A DNA stretch of 64,000 nucleotides from Thermochromatium tepidum ATCC 43061 (GCF_009664085.1 NZ_CP039268.1:1659501-1723500); one strand, 5' to 3'. Counted from the stretch's first letter, positions 46,483 through 57,114 are shown. Notes: generated from the sequence alone by a model not told the origin. Made by a program: numbers and translations.

Positions 46483-48582
46483 TCAGTGCGAGAACACCAT
46501 GAGATAGCGCTGTGGAATCACAAGTTCACTGGATTCGAGTTTGAAACCATAGGCCTGCAACTGTGAGGCAATCAGTTCCTGGCGGATATAGGGGCCATGA
46601 TAGGGCAATAGACCGGCCTGAACCGGCCCATTGTCTACGACCACCAAACGCCCATCGGGTTTCAGTGCCTTGTGGATGCTGGCGATCATGCCCTCACGCT
46701 CGGCCTGGGAAGAGACACCATAGAGGATGTGATAGAGCGAGCACATGAAGACCAGGTCGGCGGTGCCGGGCTCCGGGATCTCAAAGCCATCGACGGAAGA
46801 AACCGCGCCCTTAAGCTGCTTCAGCCCCCATTTGTTCGCCAAACCGTTAAGATAATCGATGTGTGACTCCTTGGTATCAAAGGCCAACACCTGGCCGGTC
46901 GGTCCAACACGCTCGGCGAACTTGAAGCTATAGAAACCCGGACCACTTCCGATGTCGACCACACGGTCACCGGCCTTGAGCGGCAGGCGCTCCATGATCT
47001 TCGGCGACTGTTCCCAGGTATCTCGGCGCGGGTTGTTGAAGAGGATGAAGTCCTCGAGCGCCTGACGGCGGATGATCCCGATCTCGCGCGCCTTTTCGTC
47101 GGTGGCGTCTTCGGTTGGAATCGCGGTCGTCTTCAGGTCCAGCTTGTATTTTCGAGCGACATAGAGCTTGAGATCGGCGTAGTCGTCCCGTGCCAGATAG
47201 GCGATGAACTCGGCTGCGAGCGGATCCCGGGTCAGTTCGCGTCGCTCGTCCTCGGTCGCAACCAGATACTGGGCGATCCATTGCAGCGCCGTGTATTCAC
47301 CGCCGAAGTTTTCCTTTGGGATGAGGGTGTCGTAGATCCGGATCGCCTGGCGCGCCGCGTCCCTATCTTTCTCAGAGAGGGCCTTGAGCATCAGCCGTCC
47401 GGCGGCGATCCCGGACGGCGTGATGTCGAAGGAATCGAGACTTCCGATGTGGATCACCGAATTCGCATCCGTCACCCGAATCACATCCTGCCCAGGCATC
47501 CGGTCATAGACAGGCGGTTTGGGCGGCTGGGACATGCTCTTGCGCAGCACCAGAATGTAGCGATAGGGCGACAGATCCTCATTTAAGACCAGTTCGAAGC
47601 CATAGTGATAGAGCTGGGCCTGGACGAACTCGCGATCGACATAGGCATTGTGCAGCGAGCGGCCTTCGTCGTCGCGGTTGTCGAGCACGACCAGATAGCC
47701 GCCCGGGCGCAATGTCCGGTGCAGGGTCTCCATGAAGGCGTCGCGTTCGCTTGGCTGGCTCCAGGCATAGAGCACATGATAGAGCGAGGCGATGAAGACG
47801 AGATCGGTCGGCTCACGTACCACGATGTCGTTGGGCTTGGAGAGCACGGGTCGCACACCGGCGATGCCATAGCGATCGACGAAGGTCTTGAGCTGCTCGA
47901 CATAGGTCTCCTCGGTATCAGCGGCATAGACGATCGCCTCCGGTCCCAGGGCCTCGGCGATCCGGGACGAGAAATAGCCGAAACCCGCGCCCAGGTCGAT
48001 CACTCGCCTCACCTCGGGCTTAAGGCCGGCGAGGATCTCGACCACCCGTTCGGTCGCATCCCAGTGTGAGCGCATCGGGTTGTTGAACAAGAGCAGGTCT
48101 TCGAGAAAGGTGAGGCGATCCAGATGCGTCTCGGGGTCGCTCGGGGTGTAGTCGGCCACGCGATACTTGCGCTGGAGATATTCCTTGAGAGGCTTGGCCT
48201 CCTCACGGAGGAAGAAATCGAAATACGCCTGCTCCAGCTTGGACTCGGGACGGGCGGCCTCCAGACCGAGTTCGTTGGCTCGCAACCAGGCCCGCGCCAG
48301 CCAGATCAGGGCCGAGCTGTTCCCACCCAGAACCTCCTCGGATTGATGCGCCTTCAGATGTTCGATCGCTTGGTTGACTTGGGTCGGATCCTTGGTCATG
48401 AGTCCATCGAACAACCGCTGGGCAGAGACGCGGGCGGTCTCGGTGACCGGATTGGGGATGGCACCGACGCGCACCATAGAACGCTTGCCCGGCAGCGGTA
48501 CCTCGAGGGTTGGTTCGGCAGCCAGCTGAGAATGAGCCACCAGCGTGATCATTAGCAATGACACCAGCACCAAAGACCGCAT
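46483..48582 (-). CDS. Exported tandem SAM methyltransferase (internal duplication)
   Basis: A 699-residue protein with a signal-peptide-like N-terminus (cleavage near AHSQLA-AEP). It consists of two similar units of about 330 residues: a helical lead-in ending in FNNP, then a Rossmann methyltransferase core. SAM-binding loops are VIDLGAGFGYF (near 194-204) and VVDIGSGPGFY (near 540). Both cores continue with LVF...SLYH and LRPGG/LKPDG motifs. The signal would put a SAM-dependent enzyme outside the cytoplasm, where SAM is not expected, so its substrate and activity are open. The ribosome site gaggg precedes the ATG. Confidence 0.8.
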   Translation of the reverse strand: MRSLVLVSLLMITLVAHSQLAAEPTLEVPLPGKRSMVRVGAIPNPVTETARVSAQRLFDGLMTKDPTQVNQAIEHLKAHQSEEVLGGNSSALIWLARAWLRANELGLEAARPESKLEQAYFDFFLREEAKPLKEYLQRKYRVADYTPSDPETHLDRLTFLEDLLLFNNPMRSHWDATERVVEILAGLKPEVRRVIDLGAGFGYFSSRIAEALGPEAIVYAADTEETYVEQLKTFVDRYGIAGVRPVLSKPNDIVVREPTDLVFIASLYHVLYAWSQPSERDAFMETLHRTLRPGGYLVVLDNRDDEGRSLHNAYVDREFVQAQLYHYGFELVLNEDLSPYRYILVLRKSMSQPPKPPVYDRMPGQDVIRVTDANSVIHIGSLDSFDITPSGIAAGRLMLKALSEKDRDAARQAIRIYDTLIPKENFGGEYTALQWIAQYLVATEDERRELTRDPLAAEFIAYLARDDYADLKLYVARKYKLDLKTTAIPTEDATDEKAREIGIIRRQALEDFILFNNPRRDTWEQSPKIMERLPLKAGDRVVDIGSGPGFYSFKFAERVGPTGQVLAFDTKESHIDYLNGLANKWGLKQLKGAVSSVDGFEIPEPGTADLVFMCSLYHILYGVSSQAEREGMIASIHKALKPDGRLVVVDNGPVQAGLLPYHGPYIRQELIASQLQAYGFKLESSELVIPQRYLMVFSH

Positions 48583-48626
48583 GACACATGACCCTCGCGG
48601 TGGAAAGGTTGACCAAGACAGGCCCC

Positions 48627-49901
48627 TCAGCGCCCCAGATCGCCCCGGGCGCCTTGGAAGTAATAACTGAGCTTGTCCGAAAGATTGAGATATTCGATCT
48701 GCTTTTCGGTCAGCTCGGAGCGATGCAGGCTCTCGCGAATTCCGATCCCCTCCTCGGTCAGATCCAACACCAGGGCCTCCTCGGCAGGGATCTCTTCGGA
48801 ATAGACCAGCACATTGGGCTTGAGCAGGTCGTCAGCATTGATCGAGATGACCACGGCGATACGCGCGTCGTTCAGTCGCACCACGGTCCCAGGCGGATAG
48901 ACGCCCAGGTTGGTGATGAAGGTCGTCAAGACCTTGGGATCGTAGCACTGACGTTCCTTGGAATACATGCGCGAGACGGCCTGATGCGGCGAGAGCGCAC
49001 GTTCGCCGCCAAAGCCATTGCAGAGATTGTCGTAGCGGTTGACCACGGTCAGGATGCGCGTGAGCAGGCCGATGTCGTTGGCCCGCAGTCCTCCGGGATA
49101 ACCGCTACCGTCCAGATGCTCATGATGTTTGGCGATGATCTCGATGACACCGACTGGAAGCGTGCCGATCTGGCGCGCGATCTCGGCACCATAGCGCGGA
49201 TGCTGTTCATAGAAACGCCGCTCGGGTTCGGTGAGCGGGCCTTTTTTCATGAGGATCTGGGTCGGAATCTTTAAGTGACCCAGGTCATGAAAGAGTGCGC
49301 CCTGGCCGAGTAGGCGCAGCTGCACCTCGTCGAGCCCCAGCTTGCGTCCAAGCACCAGGGCCAGGGCCGAGACATTAATGGCATGGTGGTAGCTGTTCTC
49401 GTCCTGGTGCTTGAGATTGACCAGTTGCACAGTCGTCTCGGCATCCTCGATCAGTTCACCCACCATCCCATCGACCAGTTCATGGGCCTCCTCGGCGGCC
49501 TGGGCCGGCGCGGAACGCAGATGTGACATCAGCTTACGCGCCAGACTCACCTTCTGCATATAGCACTTGGCGCACTGATTCAGGCGTGAGCGGCGCTGCT
49601 TGAGGCGACGGATGCGTTCATTCTTCTCGGCCCAGAGTGTCGAACCGGGATCCTCGTCGGCCTCGGACGTCTCGGTCGCTTCAAGTGTCACAGTCTCGCC
49701 GAGTTCATCCTCGGAGAAGATATCGCTGCGATCCAGGTCGACCCTGACCTGATCGATATCGAGTTGGCGCAGGATGCGCAGCTGACGCTGATTGCGAATC
49801 TTAAAGCTGTTCGTCAAAAACGGATGGCTCATCCAGGGCAGATCGAGCATCACGAACAGCCCAATGCGTAGCTGGTGCTTGTCAAGCGTCTTTTCTTTCA
49901 C
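48627..49901 (-). CDS. HD-GYP domain protein, probable cyclic-di-GMP phosphodiesterase
   Basis: A 424-residue protein with the same plan as the one at 24886-26109: a DUF3391-like N-terminal segment (about 1-130), a metal-binding HD (LFHDLGHLKIP), KHHEHLDGSGYPGG with HHE and GYP, and a C-terminal tail. All signature residues are present. It likely hydrolyses cyclic-di-GMP. A cluster of Lys/Arg and Cys residues (KRRSRLNQCAKCYMQK) near 100-115 is unusual for the family. It is divergent from ileS. Confidence 0.88.
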   Translation of the reverse strand: MKEKTLDKHQLRIGLFVMLDLPWMSHPFLTNSFKIRNQRQLRILRQLDIDQVRVDLDRSDIFSEDELGETVTLEATETSEADEDPGSTLWAEKNERIRRLKQRRSRLNQCAKCYMQKVSLARKLMSHLRSAPAQAAEEAHELVDGMVGELIEDAETTVQLVNLKHQDENSYHHAINVSALALVLGRKLGLDEVQLRLLGQGALFHDLGHLKIPTQILMKKGPLTEPERRFYEQHPRYGAEIARQIGTLPVGVIEIIAKHHEHLDGSGYPGGLRANDIGLLTRILTVVNRYDNLCNGFGGERALSPHQAVSRMYSKERQCYDPKVLTTFITNLGVYPPGTVVRLNDARIAVVISINADDLLKPNVLVYSEEIPAEEALVLDLTEEGIGIRESLHRSELTEKQIEYLNLSDKLSYYFQGARGDLGR

Positions 49902-50137
49902 GGATCAAACAGCATCCTGCCTGATAGGCGTGGATTGCGTGGGTTGTATGCGTGCCTCGGTTTCGCGATCCCGTCCGGGCGATCGGAGGAAGGTGGTTGG
50001 GGCGATTTTATAACGGCTCCATCCCTCCCTACCCTATCTCGTCCCATCACGCACGGCTTGATTCCGCGCGCGCCCGCTTGTAGCTTGCATCATCAAGCCG
50101 CATCCGGCATGACATGTCTCTTCAGGATCGAACCCCA

Positions 50138-52966
50138 GTGACCGACTACAAGCCCACACTCAATCTCCCCCAGACCGATTTTGCCATGAAGGCCAACCTT
50201 GCCCAGCGCGAACCCGAGATGCTCAGGCGCTGGGAGGCGCTCGACGTCTATGGCCGGATCCGCGCCGCGCGCGCCGGCGCACCGACCTTCATCCTGCACG
50301 ACGGCCCACCCTATGCCAACGGCGAGATCCACATCGGTCACGCGGTCAACAAGGTCTTGAAGGACATCATCGTCAAGTCGCGCACCCTCGATGGTTTCGA
50401 TGCCCCTTATGTACCGGGCTGGGACTGTCATGGCCTGCCGATCGAGTTGCAGGTCGAGAAGACACACGGCAAGCCCGGCCACAGGATCAGCGCCGCTGAG
50501 TTTCGGGTCGCCTGTCGCGACTATGCGGCCAAGCAGGTCGACAAGCAGCGCGCCGACTTCAAGCGCCTCGGCGTGCTCGCCGACTGGGGGCACCCCTATC
50601 TGACCATGGATTTCGGCTTCGAGGCCGAGATCATCCGCTCGCTCGGGCGCATCATCGCCAACGGGCACTTGCAGAAGGGTGAAAAGCCGGTGCACTGGTG
50701 CATCGACTGCGGTTCGGCGCTGGCCGAGGCCGAGGTCGAGTATGCCGACAAGTCATCAATCGCAATCGATGTGCGCTTTTCGGTGGTCGATCCGGCGCTC
50801 CTGGAACAGCGCTGTCATGGAAGTCCCACTGGCTGTGGGCAGGGGCCGGTCTCGGTCGTGATCTGGACCACCACGCCCTGGACATTGCCCGCCAACCAGG
50901 CGGTCGCGCTCAACCCGGAACTCGAATACGTGATCGTCGAGGCCGTCACCGAGCAGGGGCGCGAGCGGTTCCTGGTCGCCGAGGGGCTACTCAAGGACAC
51001 CATGGACCGTTGGAGTGTCGAGGACTATCGGGTGGTCGGTTATGGGCGCGGCAGCGACTTCGAGGGGATCAGGCTGCGCCATCCCTTCTACGCGCGTGAG
51101 GTGCCGATCATCCTCGGCGAGCACGTGACCCTGGAGGCCGGGACCGGGGCGGTACACACCGCACCCGGTCATGGTCTGGAAGACTATCTCGTCGGACAAC
51201 GCTATGGCCTGGCCGTCGACAATCCAGTCGGCGGCGACGGGCGTTTCCTACCCGGCACCCCGCTGTTTGCGGGTGAGAACGTGTTCCAGGCCAATGAGCA
51301 CGTAGTCGAGGTGCTCAAGCAGCACGGGGCGCTGCTCTTGGAGACCCGCTTCACGCATAGCTACCCGCACTGCTGGCGCCACAAGACGCCGATCATCTTT
51401 CGCGCCACCCCGCAGTGGTTCATCAGTATGGACAAGCAGGGGTTGCGCGACACCGCCCTACGCGAGATCGAAAGGGTACGCTGGACGCCCGATTGGGGCC
51501 AGAGTCGCATCGAGGGCATGGTGCGCAACCGTCCCGACTGGTGCATCTCGCGCCAGCGCACCTGGGGAGTGCCGATCCCATTGTTCGTCCACAAGGAGAC
51601 GGGTGAGCTGCACCCGCGCACCCTGGATCTGATCGAGCTGGTCGCCAAACGGGTCGAGAAGCACGGCATCGAGGCCTGGTTCGCGCTGGAGCCGGCCGAT
51701 CTGCTCGCCGAGGAGGCCGCGCTCTACGACAAGGTGCATGACACACTCGACGTCTGGTTCGACTCGGGCGTGACCCATGCCTGCGTGCTCGAACGGCGCG
51801 CGGGACTCAGCACCCCGGCCGATCTCTATCTGGAAGGCTCGGATCAGCATCGCGGCTGGTTCCAGTCCTCGCTCATGACCTCGGTGGCCATGTATGGGCG
51901 CGCCCCCTACCGCCAGGTGCTCACCCATGGTTTCACGGTCGATGCCAAGGGCGAGAAGATGTCCAAGTCCAAGGGTAATGTGGTCAGCCCCCAGGAGGTG
52001 ATGAAGACACTCGGCGCCGACATCATCCGGCTATGGGTGGCGGCGACCGACTATCGCGGCGAGATGAGCGTCTCCGACGAGATCCTCAAACGCACCTCAG
52101 ACGCCTATCGGCGCATCCGCAATACGGCGCGCTTTCTACTGGCCAATCTCGCCGGCTTCGATCCAGCGCGCGATCTGGTCGCGCCCACCGTGATGATCGC
52201 ACTCGACCGCTGGGCCGTTGATCGCGCGCACCGGCTGCAACAGGAGGTGATCGCCGCCTATCGCGACTATCAGTTCCATCTGATCTATCAGAAGGTGCAG
52301 CAGTTCTGCGTGGTCGACCTGGGCAGCTTCTATCTCGACGTCATCAAGGATCGCCAGTACACCACCCCGGCCGACAGTCTGCCGCGTCGCTCGTGCCAGA
52401 CGGCGATGTATCACATCATCGAGGCCATGAGCCGGTGGCTCGCGCCCATCCTGAGCTTCACGGCGGACGAGATCTGGGCCGCGATTCCAGGTAAGCGTGC
52501 CGAGACCATCTTCACCGAGACCTGGTATGAGGGGCTATTTGCACTCGATGCCGGCGATCCGATGGATCGCGCCTTCTGGGATCAGGTGATCGGCGTGCGC
52601 CTGGCGGTCGGCCCAGCCCTGGAGACGGCGCGTAAGGCTGGGGCCATCGGTTCATCGCTCGACGCCGAGCTGGATCTGTATTGTTCAGATACACTGCTCG
52701 ATAGGCTGGGCCGGCTCGATGACGAACTGCGCTTTGCGCTCATCGTCTCCGAAACGCGCCTGCACCCGCTGGCCGAAAGGCCCGAAGATGCTGTCGCAAC
52801 CGAGCTGGATGGACTGGCGGTGCGTGTCAGCGCCTCCGCGCATGCCAAGTGCGTGCGTTGTTGGCACCATCGCGCCGATGTGGGCCTCAATCCGGAACAT
52901 CCCGAACTCTGCGGACGCTGTGTCGTGAATGTCACTGGCAGCGGCGAGACGCGGCGTTTTGCGTAG
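50138..52966 (+). CDS. ileS: Isoleucyl-tRNA synthetase
   Basis: About 942 residues, normal for bacterial IleRS. The class I motifs are present: HIGH ([12 protein letters not shown]) and KMSKS (KMSKSKGN). The editing domain and the C-terminal zinc ribbon ([12 protein letters not shown] and CGRC) are intact. A GTG at 50138 gives the N-terminus [11 protein letters not shown], which matches E. coli IleRS, and is preferred over an ATG at 50114. In many bacteria lspA follows directly; here a small island lies between them. Confidence 0.96.
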   Translation: MTDYKPTLNLPQTDFAMKANLAQREPEMLRRWEALDVYGRIRAARAGAPTFILHDGPPYANGEIHIGHAVNKVLKDIIVKSRTLDGFDAPYVPGWDCHGLPIELQVEKTHGKPGHRISAAEFRVACRDYAAKQVDKQRADFKRLGVLADWGHPYLTMDFGFEAEIIRSLGRIIANGHLQKGEKPVHWCIDCGSALAEAEVEYADKSSIAIDVRFSVVDPALLEQRCHGSPTGCGQGPVSVVIWTTTPWTLPANQAVALNPELEYVIVEAVTEQGRERFLVAEGLLKDTMDRWSVEDYRVVGYGRGSDFEGIRLRHPFYAREVPIILGEHVTLEAGTGAVHTAPGHGLEDYLVGQRYGLAVDNPVGGDGRFLPGTPLFAGENVFQANEHVVEVLKQHGALLLETRFTHSYPHCWRHKTPIIFRATPQWFISMDKQGLRDTALREIERVRWTPDWGQSRIEGMVRNRPDWCISRQRTWGVPIPLFVHKETGELHPRTLDLIELVAKRVEKHGIEAWFALEPADLLAEEAALYDKVHDTLDVWFDSGVTHACVLERRAGLSTPADLYLEGSDQHRGWFQSSLMTSVAMYGRAPYRQVLTHGFTVDAKGEKMSKSKGNVVSPQEVMKTLGADIIRLWVAATDYRGEMSVSDEILKRTSDAYRRIRNTARFLLANLAGFDPARDLVAPTVMIALDRWAVDRAHRLQQEVIAAYRDYQFHLIYQKVQQFCVVDLGSFYLDVIKDRQYTTPADSLPRRSCQTAMYHIIEAMSRWLAPILSFTADEIWAAIPGKRAETIFTETWYEGLFALDAGDPMDRAFWDQVIGVRLAVGPALETARKAGAIGSSLDAELDLYCSDTLLDRLGRLDDELRFALIVSETRLHPLAERPEDAVATELDGLAVRVSASAHAKCVRCWHHRADVGLNPEHPELCGRCVVNVTGSGETRRFA

Positions 52967-53030
52967 AAGTAGATTTGCCTCACCCTGACCCACCACCGCC
53001 GCCGGATCCATCCGCCGAGAAAGCAGCCTA

Positions 53031-53611
53031 ATGTGTCAGCTCGACAGACTCTCCCGGTTCCATGCCTTCCAGGGACTCGACCCCGATCTGCGCGCGGCGC
53101 TGCTGGCCCAGATCCCGATCTCTGGACGCATGGCTCGACCGCCATCGAAGGCAACACCCTGACCCTCGGCGAGACCAAATTCGTCATCGAGGAGGGGCTG
53201 ACGATCTCCGGCAAGCCGCTGAAGGATCATCAGGAGGTCATGGGCCATGCCCGCGCGATCGAGCCGATCTATGCCTGGCTGGATGAGGATTTGACGACCG
53301 AGCAGCTCGGGTTCATGCACATCCATCCGTTCTGGGACGGCAACGGTCGGTTCGCACGGCTACTGTCCAATGTGCCGGTGCTGCGCGCCGGTCATCTGCC
53401 GGTCGTGATCGAGGTCAGGGATCGCAAGCGCGATATCGACACCCTGTCTGGGTACCAGTTGACCGTGGGACCGCTGACGCCGACGACGGGCGTCTGGCCG
53501 AAGGCCGATCTGGAGGCGGATTTCCGGGCCTTCTGCCGCGCGGCCTATGTGGCGATACGGGCACTGGTCGAACAGGCGCAGGCACACCAGGCCAAGCGGA
53601 GTTCTCATTGA
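53031..53611 (+). pseudogene. Degenerate Fic-family gene (frameshift and internal deletion)
   Basis: The frame from ATG 53031 begins like a Fic protein (LDRLSRFHAF then LDPDLRAALLAQ) but shifts near 53110-53130 into the frame that continues with STAIEGNTLTLGETKF. That segment matches the class II inhibitory motif. The catalytic Fic motif HPFWDGNGRFARLL follows too soon: about 100 residues that normally separate these parts are missing. It is probably non-functional. Fic proteins AMPylate target proteins and often act as toxins; here it may be the wreck of a toxin gene. It starts 64 bases after ileS. Confidence 0.75.
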
Positions 53612-53635
53612 GCGTGCCGTTTCCGGGAGTTAACT

Positions 53636-54007
53636 ATGTCCAAAGTGATCGTGGAAACATCCGCCGCTGGCGATTACTTCGGCAAGGGGTTGGAGGTGGC
53701 GCGCTTGGTCGATGCGTGCGAAGCGCTTCCAGAGACAGACTATTCTCTCGGCTTCAGTAGCGCAGCCCAACTCTTTGGTGAGCTGACGTCCGCGCGCATG
53801 GGGCTGCTGGAAGCCCTCAAGGGTCTGGGACCGGTTTCAATCCATGCACTGGTCAAGCAGGTAGGACGCAACTACAGCAACGTGCATTCGGATGTGACCA
53901 AGCTGCTGGATCTGGGGCTAATCGAGAAGGATGCCGCCGGCAAGATCTTCGTTCCTTGGGAGGAAATCCAGGTCCGGGTCAGTGTTGGCAAAGCAAAGAT
54001 GATTTAG
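53636..54007 (+). CDS. Winged-helix protein, antitoxin-like
   Basis: A 123-residue protein. The C-terminal half (residues 55-110) is a winged helix: LLEALKGLGPVSIHALVKQ, then the recognition helix region GRNYSNVHSDVTKLLDLGLIEK. It resembles HVO_A0114-like DNA-binding proteins, many of which occur in toxin-antitoxin loci. It follows the ruined fic gene by 24 bases, so the partner may have been lost. DNA binding is inferred; the specific target is unknown. Confidence 0.7.
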   Translation: MSKVIVETSAAGDYFGKGLEVARLVDACEALPETDYSLGFSSAAQLFGELTSARMGLLEALKGLGPVSIHALVKQVGRNYSNVHSDVTKLLDLGLIEKDAAGKIFVPWEEIQVRVSVGKAKMI

Positions 54008-54210
54008 ACTTTCTATTCAATCGTGTTTATGAGGCTGTTATAGCGCTTCGGTCACCAAAAATTTAGAGCATTTTCCACATTCTCTTATTTGGGAAATTTG
54101 GGAACACCGCGCTAGCGCCTTCATTCAAGCAATGCAACATTCTAATGCTAGAAAGTCACAGGCTTTAGCTACCACACTGGAGCACAGTAGCCATCTAGAG
54201 GATTCGGTTA

Positions 54211-54825
54211 ATGCTGAGTTCAAACGCCCATCCCGGCCTCGATCAATATGTCCGGCTGCACGGCGCTGACTGGGACGATTACGAGCGTCTGATAACCCTG
54301 CGCGCCGAGCGCGCCGACCCTCGCCTGACCTATCTGGATGGAGAACTGGAACTGATGACCCCCTCCATTGAGCACGAGGGCGACAAGAAGCGCCTGGGGC
54401 GTTTGATCGAGACCTATGCCGACGAGATCGGAATCGAACTGGAAGGCTTCGGCTCCTGGACGCTCAAGTCACCCGACAAGCGACTCGGCGCCGAGGCCGA
54501 TGAATGCTATGTGGTCGGCCCCCTGACCCAGCCCCTGAACGTGCCCGACTTCGTCATCGAAGTCGTCCGTACCTCAGGCGGACTCGACAAGCTCGCCGTC
54601 TATGCGGGTCTGGGCGTGCCCGAAGTCTGGATCTGGCGCGACGGGCGACTCAGCATTCACCAACTCAATGACACGGGCTATCAGGAACAGGGGCGTAGCC
54701 GCTTTCTGCCCGGACTCGACCCGCGCCTGATCGAGACCTGCATGACCGAGCCGAGCCAGACTCAAGCGCTTCGCACCCTGCGGGCCGGACTCGATCACAC
54801 AACAAAGCGTGACGCTTCACACTAG
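54211..54825 (+). CDS. Uma2-family (DUF820) putative endonuclease
   Basis: A 204-residue protein with the PD-(D/E)xK fold typical of the Uma2 family: YLDGELELMTPS, then EADECYV and PDFVIEVV supplying the nuclease acid residues, and GVPEVWIWRDGRL near the end. Members are widespread and mostly uncharacterised. The low-GC 200 bases upstream differ from the surrounding DNA. It ends 12 bases before lspA and may be cotranscribed with it. Together with the fic wreck and the HTH gene it forms an island between ileS and lspA. Confidence 0.75.
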   Translation: MLSSNAHPGLDQYVRLHGADWDDYERLITLRAERADPRLTYLDGELELMTPSIEHEGDKKRLGRLIETYADEIGIELEGFGSWTLKSPDKRLGAEADECYVVGPLTQPLNVPDFVIEVVRTSGGLDKLAVYAGLGVPEVWIWRDGRLSIHQLNDTGYQEQGRSRFLPGLDPRLIETCMTEPSQTQALRTLRAGLDHTTKRDASH

Positions 54826-54837
54826 GAACGACGACTC

Positions 54838-55329
54838 TTGAAACACTGGCTTTGGCTCTCGCTGGCAATCCTCATCCTGGATCAGGCCAGCAAATGGATG
54901 CTGCTCCTGGCGCTCGAACCCTATGAGGTCGTCGCCCTGATGCCCAACGTCAATCTGACGCTCATGTTCAACCCAGGCGCTGCCTTCAGCTTCTTGGCCG
55001 ACTCCGGTGGCTGGCAGCGCTGGTTCTTCATGGGACTTGCACTCATGGTTAGCGCGGTGCTTACGGTCTGGCTGCTACGGCTTCCGGACGATGCACGCCT
55101 GCATGCCACCGCGCTCGCGCTCATCATCGGCGGGGCGCTCGGCAACCTCATCGACCGCGCCTGGCTCGGTCATGTGGTTGATTTCATCCAGGTCTCTCTG
55201 CCGTTCATCCCGCTGGCGATCTTCAACCCCTGGCCGGCGTTCAACCTTGCCGACAGCGCCATCACGCTCGGCGTGGTCCTGCTGCTGATCGTCACCCTGC
55301 GTGCCGAATCCGCACCTCCGACCCCGTGA
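54838..55329 (+). CDS. lspA: Signal peptidase II (lipoprotein signal peptidase)
   Basis: A 163-residue membrane protein with four helices. The catalytic aspartates lie in VVDFI and FNLADSAIT, and the conserved FNPGAAFSFLAD and GGALGNLIDR are present. It cleaves signal peptides of prolipoproteins, including the lipoprotein at 7147-8007. The TTG at 54838 is the start, with an aggaac site upstream. It is the normal downstream partner of ileS, here displaced by an inserted island. Confidence 0.95.
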   Translation: MKHWLWLSLAILILDQASKWMLLLALEPYEVVALMPNVNLTLMFNPGAAFSFLADSGGWQRWFFMGLALMVSAVLTVWLLRLPDDARLHATALALIIGGALGNLIDRAWLGHVVDFIQVSLPFIPLAIFNPWPAFNLADSAITLGVVLLLIVTLRAESAPPTP

Positions 55330-55372
55330 GACGAGCGGGCTCGCCCCCTGCAGGCTGGGGCGTCCGCTCGTC
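55330..55372 (+). terminator. Terminator hairpin after lspA
   Basis: A long compound stem: GACGAGCGG pairs with CCGCTCGTC, and an inner CGCCCC pairs with GGGGCG. It begins directly at the lspA stop. A T-rich tail is lacking, so its efficiency is uncertain. Confidence 0.55.
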
Positions 55373-55440
55373 CCGGACATCCGGAGGATGCTGGATTCCG
55401 GTATCATGCCTCAGGTTTCCACACCGCCCAGACCACATCG

Positions 55441-56346
55441 ATGCGAATCGCCATCCTCTCGCGCCATGCCACGCTCTATTCCACGCGCCGTCTGGTCGAG
55501 GCGGCGCGCGCGCGCGGACACGAGACTAAGGTCATTGATGTATTGCGCTGCTACATGAACATCACCTCGCACGCCCCCACGATCCACTACAAGGGCGACG
55601 ACCTCACCGACTTCGATGCCGTCATCCCACGCATCGGCGCCTCCGTCACCTTCTACGGTACGGCCGTGCTGCGTCAGTTCGAGATGATGGATGTCTATCC
55701 GCTCAACGAATCCGTGGCCATCTCACGCGCCCGCGACAAACTGCGCTCGCTCCAGTTACTTGCACGCAAGGGCATCGGTCTGCCGATCACCGGCTTCGCC
55801 CATGCACCAGACGACGTCCAGGATCTGATCAAGATGGTCGGTGGCCCACCACTGGTCATCAAGCTCCTGGAAGGCACCCAGGGTATCGGTGTCGTGTTGG
55901 CCGAGACCCAGCAGGCCGCCGAGAGTGTGATCGAGGCCTTCATGGGCCTCAAGGTCAACATCCTGGTGCAGGAATACATCAAGGAGGCCAATGGCGCCGA
56001 CATCCGCTGCTTCGTCATCGGCGACAAGGTGGTGGCGACCATGAAGCGTCAGGCCAAGCCCGGCGAGTTTCGCTCCAATCTCCATCGCGGCGGCACGGCC
56101 TCACCGATCCGGATCACCCCGGAGGAGCGCTCGACCGCGGTGCGCGCGGCCCGCATCATTGGGCTGAACGTGGCCGGTGTCGACATCCTACGCTCCAATC
56201 ACGGCCCGGTGGTGATGGAGGTCAACTCCTCGCCTGGACTCAAAGGCATCGAGGGAACCACCGGCAAGGACATCGCTGGGCTCATGATCGAGTTCATCGA
56301 GAAGAACGCCGCCCTCGGCAAGACGCGCACCCGTGGTCAGGGCTGA
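55441..56346 (+). CDS. rimK: RimK-type alpha-L-glutamate ligase
   Basis: A 301-residue ATP-grasp enzyme. [19 protein letters not shown], the ATP-binding [17 protein letters not shown] and the metal-binding [18 protein letters not shown] match RimK. It adds glutamates to the C-terminus of ribosomal protein S6 (or related targets). It is convergent with a retropepsin-like protease gene, with three bases between their stops. Confidence 0.92.
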   Translation: MRIAILSRHATLYSTRRLVEAARARGHETKVIDVLRCYMNITSHAPTIHYKGDDLTDFDAVIPRIGASVTFYGTAVLRQFEMMDVYPLNESVAISRARDKLRSLQLLARKGIGLPITGFAHAPDDVQDLIKMVGGPPLVIKLLEGTQGIGVVLAETQQAAESVIEAFMGLKVNILVQEYIKEANGADIRCFVIGDKVVATMKRQAKPGEFRSNLHRGGTASPIRITPEERSTAVRAARIIGLNVAGVDILRSNHGPVVMEVNSSPGLKGIEGTTGKDIAGLMIEFIEKNAALGKTRTRGQG

Positions 56347-56349
56347 GGG

Positions 56350-57114
56350 TCATTTCGGAACCAGGGTGAGCTGATTCTTCTCATCGTCGATGGTCATGCG
56401 AAAGCGCCCGAGCAGACTCATGCCTGCAAGCGGGGTTGTGCCCAGCCGCTGATCGTCGATGAAGGCGACCTCGACGTTCTCGATCCGCCTGGGTCCCACC
56501 CAGATAGCGGGCACCCGTCCGACACGCGCATCGACCGCGCCATTGGCCGTCTGTACCTGCTGTTGCTGGAGTGCATCCAGCGCAAATCCCAGCGAGGAGA
56601 TCAGCGAGACCGGCAGCACCACGCGGTCAGCGCCCGTATCGATGAGCATCGATTCCTGGATAATCTCGCCACCAGACACCCCTTCCACCCCCAGCGTCAC
56701 CAGATGAGACGAGCCACGGCGCTGAGTCGCCAGGACGACTGCATCCGCGCCCGCCGACGACCCCACCCCCTCACCGACCACGGGCGGCGGCACAGAGGCC
56801 GCCTTCTCGCCGAGAATGATGACGCGCTCGACCCCGGATGCACCCGGCGCCTGCACGATCACATGATCGAAGTCCTCCAGCAGGAGATGGAGACGTTCGA
56901 CGATCGACTCCCCGTCGGCGCGCGCCGTGGCGCCCTTGGTCTGCTCGATGCCGCGCACCTCGAAGTTGAGTTCGCGGCTGAGCCGATCGAGTTCGGCGGC
57001 AACCTCAACCCGCTTGGATTGAACCGGCACTGTCGATGCCGGTCCTTGAGCCTGGACCAGGCCGACCATGAGCAAGCACACCGCCGTCAACAAGCGTGGA
57101 TCAAACCTGGGCAT
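56350..57114 (-). CDS. Retropepsin-like aspartic protease, exported
   Basis: A 254-residue protein. The ATG at 57114 begins a signal sequence (LLTAVCLLMVGLVQAQG); an upstream TTG-like start would add 13 residues. The catalytic signature MLIDTGADRVVLP occurs near residue 155, and a GMSLLGRFRMTIDD block near the end matches the single-domain aspartic protease family. Activity would require dimerisation. The export signal places it in the periplasm, unlike the cytoplasmic RimB-type relatives that sometimes accompany rimK, so a link to rimK is uncertain. Confidence 0.78.
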   Translation of the reverse strand: MPRFDPRLLTAVCLLMVGLVQAQGPASTVPVQSKRVEVAAELDRLSRELNFEVRGIEQTKGATARADGESIVERLHLLLEDFDHVIVQAPGASGVERVIILGEKAASVPPPVVGEGVGSSAGADAVVLATQRRGSSHLVTLGVEGVSGGEIIQESMLIDTGADRVVLPVSLISSLGFALDALQQQQVQTANGAVDARVGRVPAIWVGPRRIENVEVAFIDDQRLGTTPLAGMSLLGRFRMTIDDEKNQLTLVPK

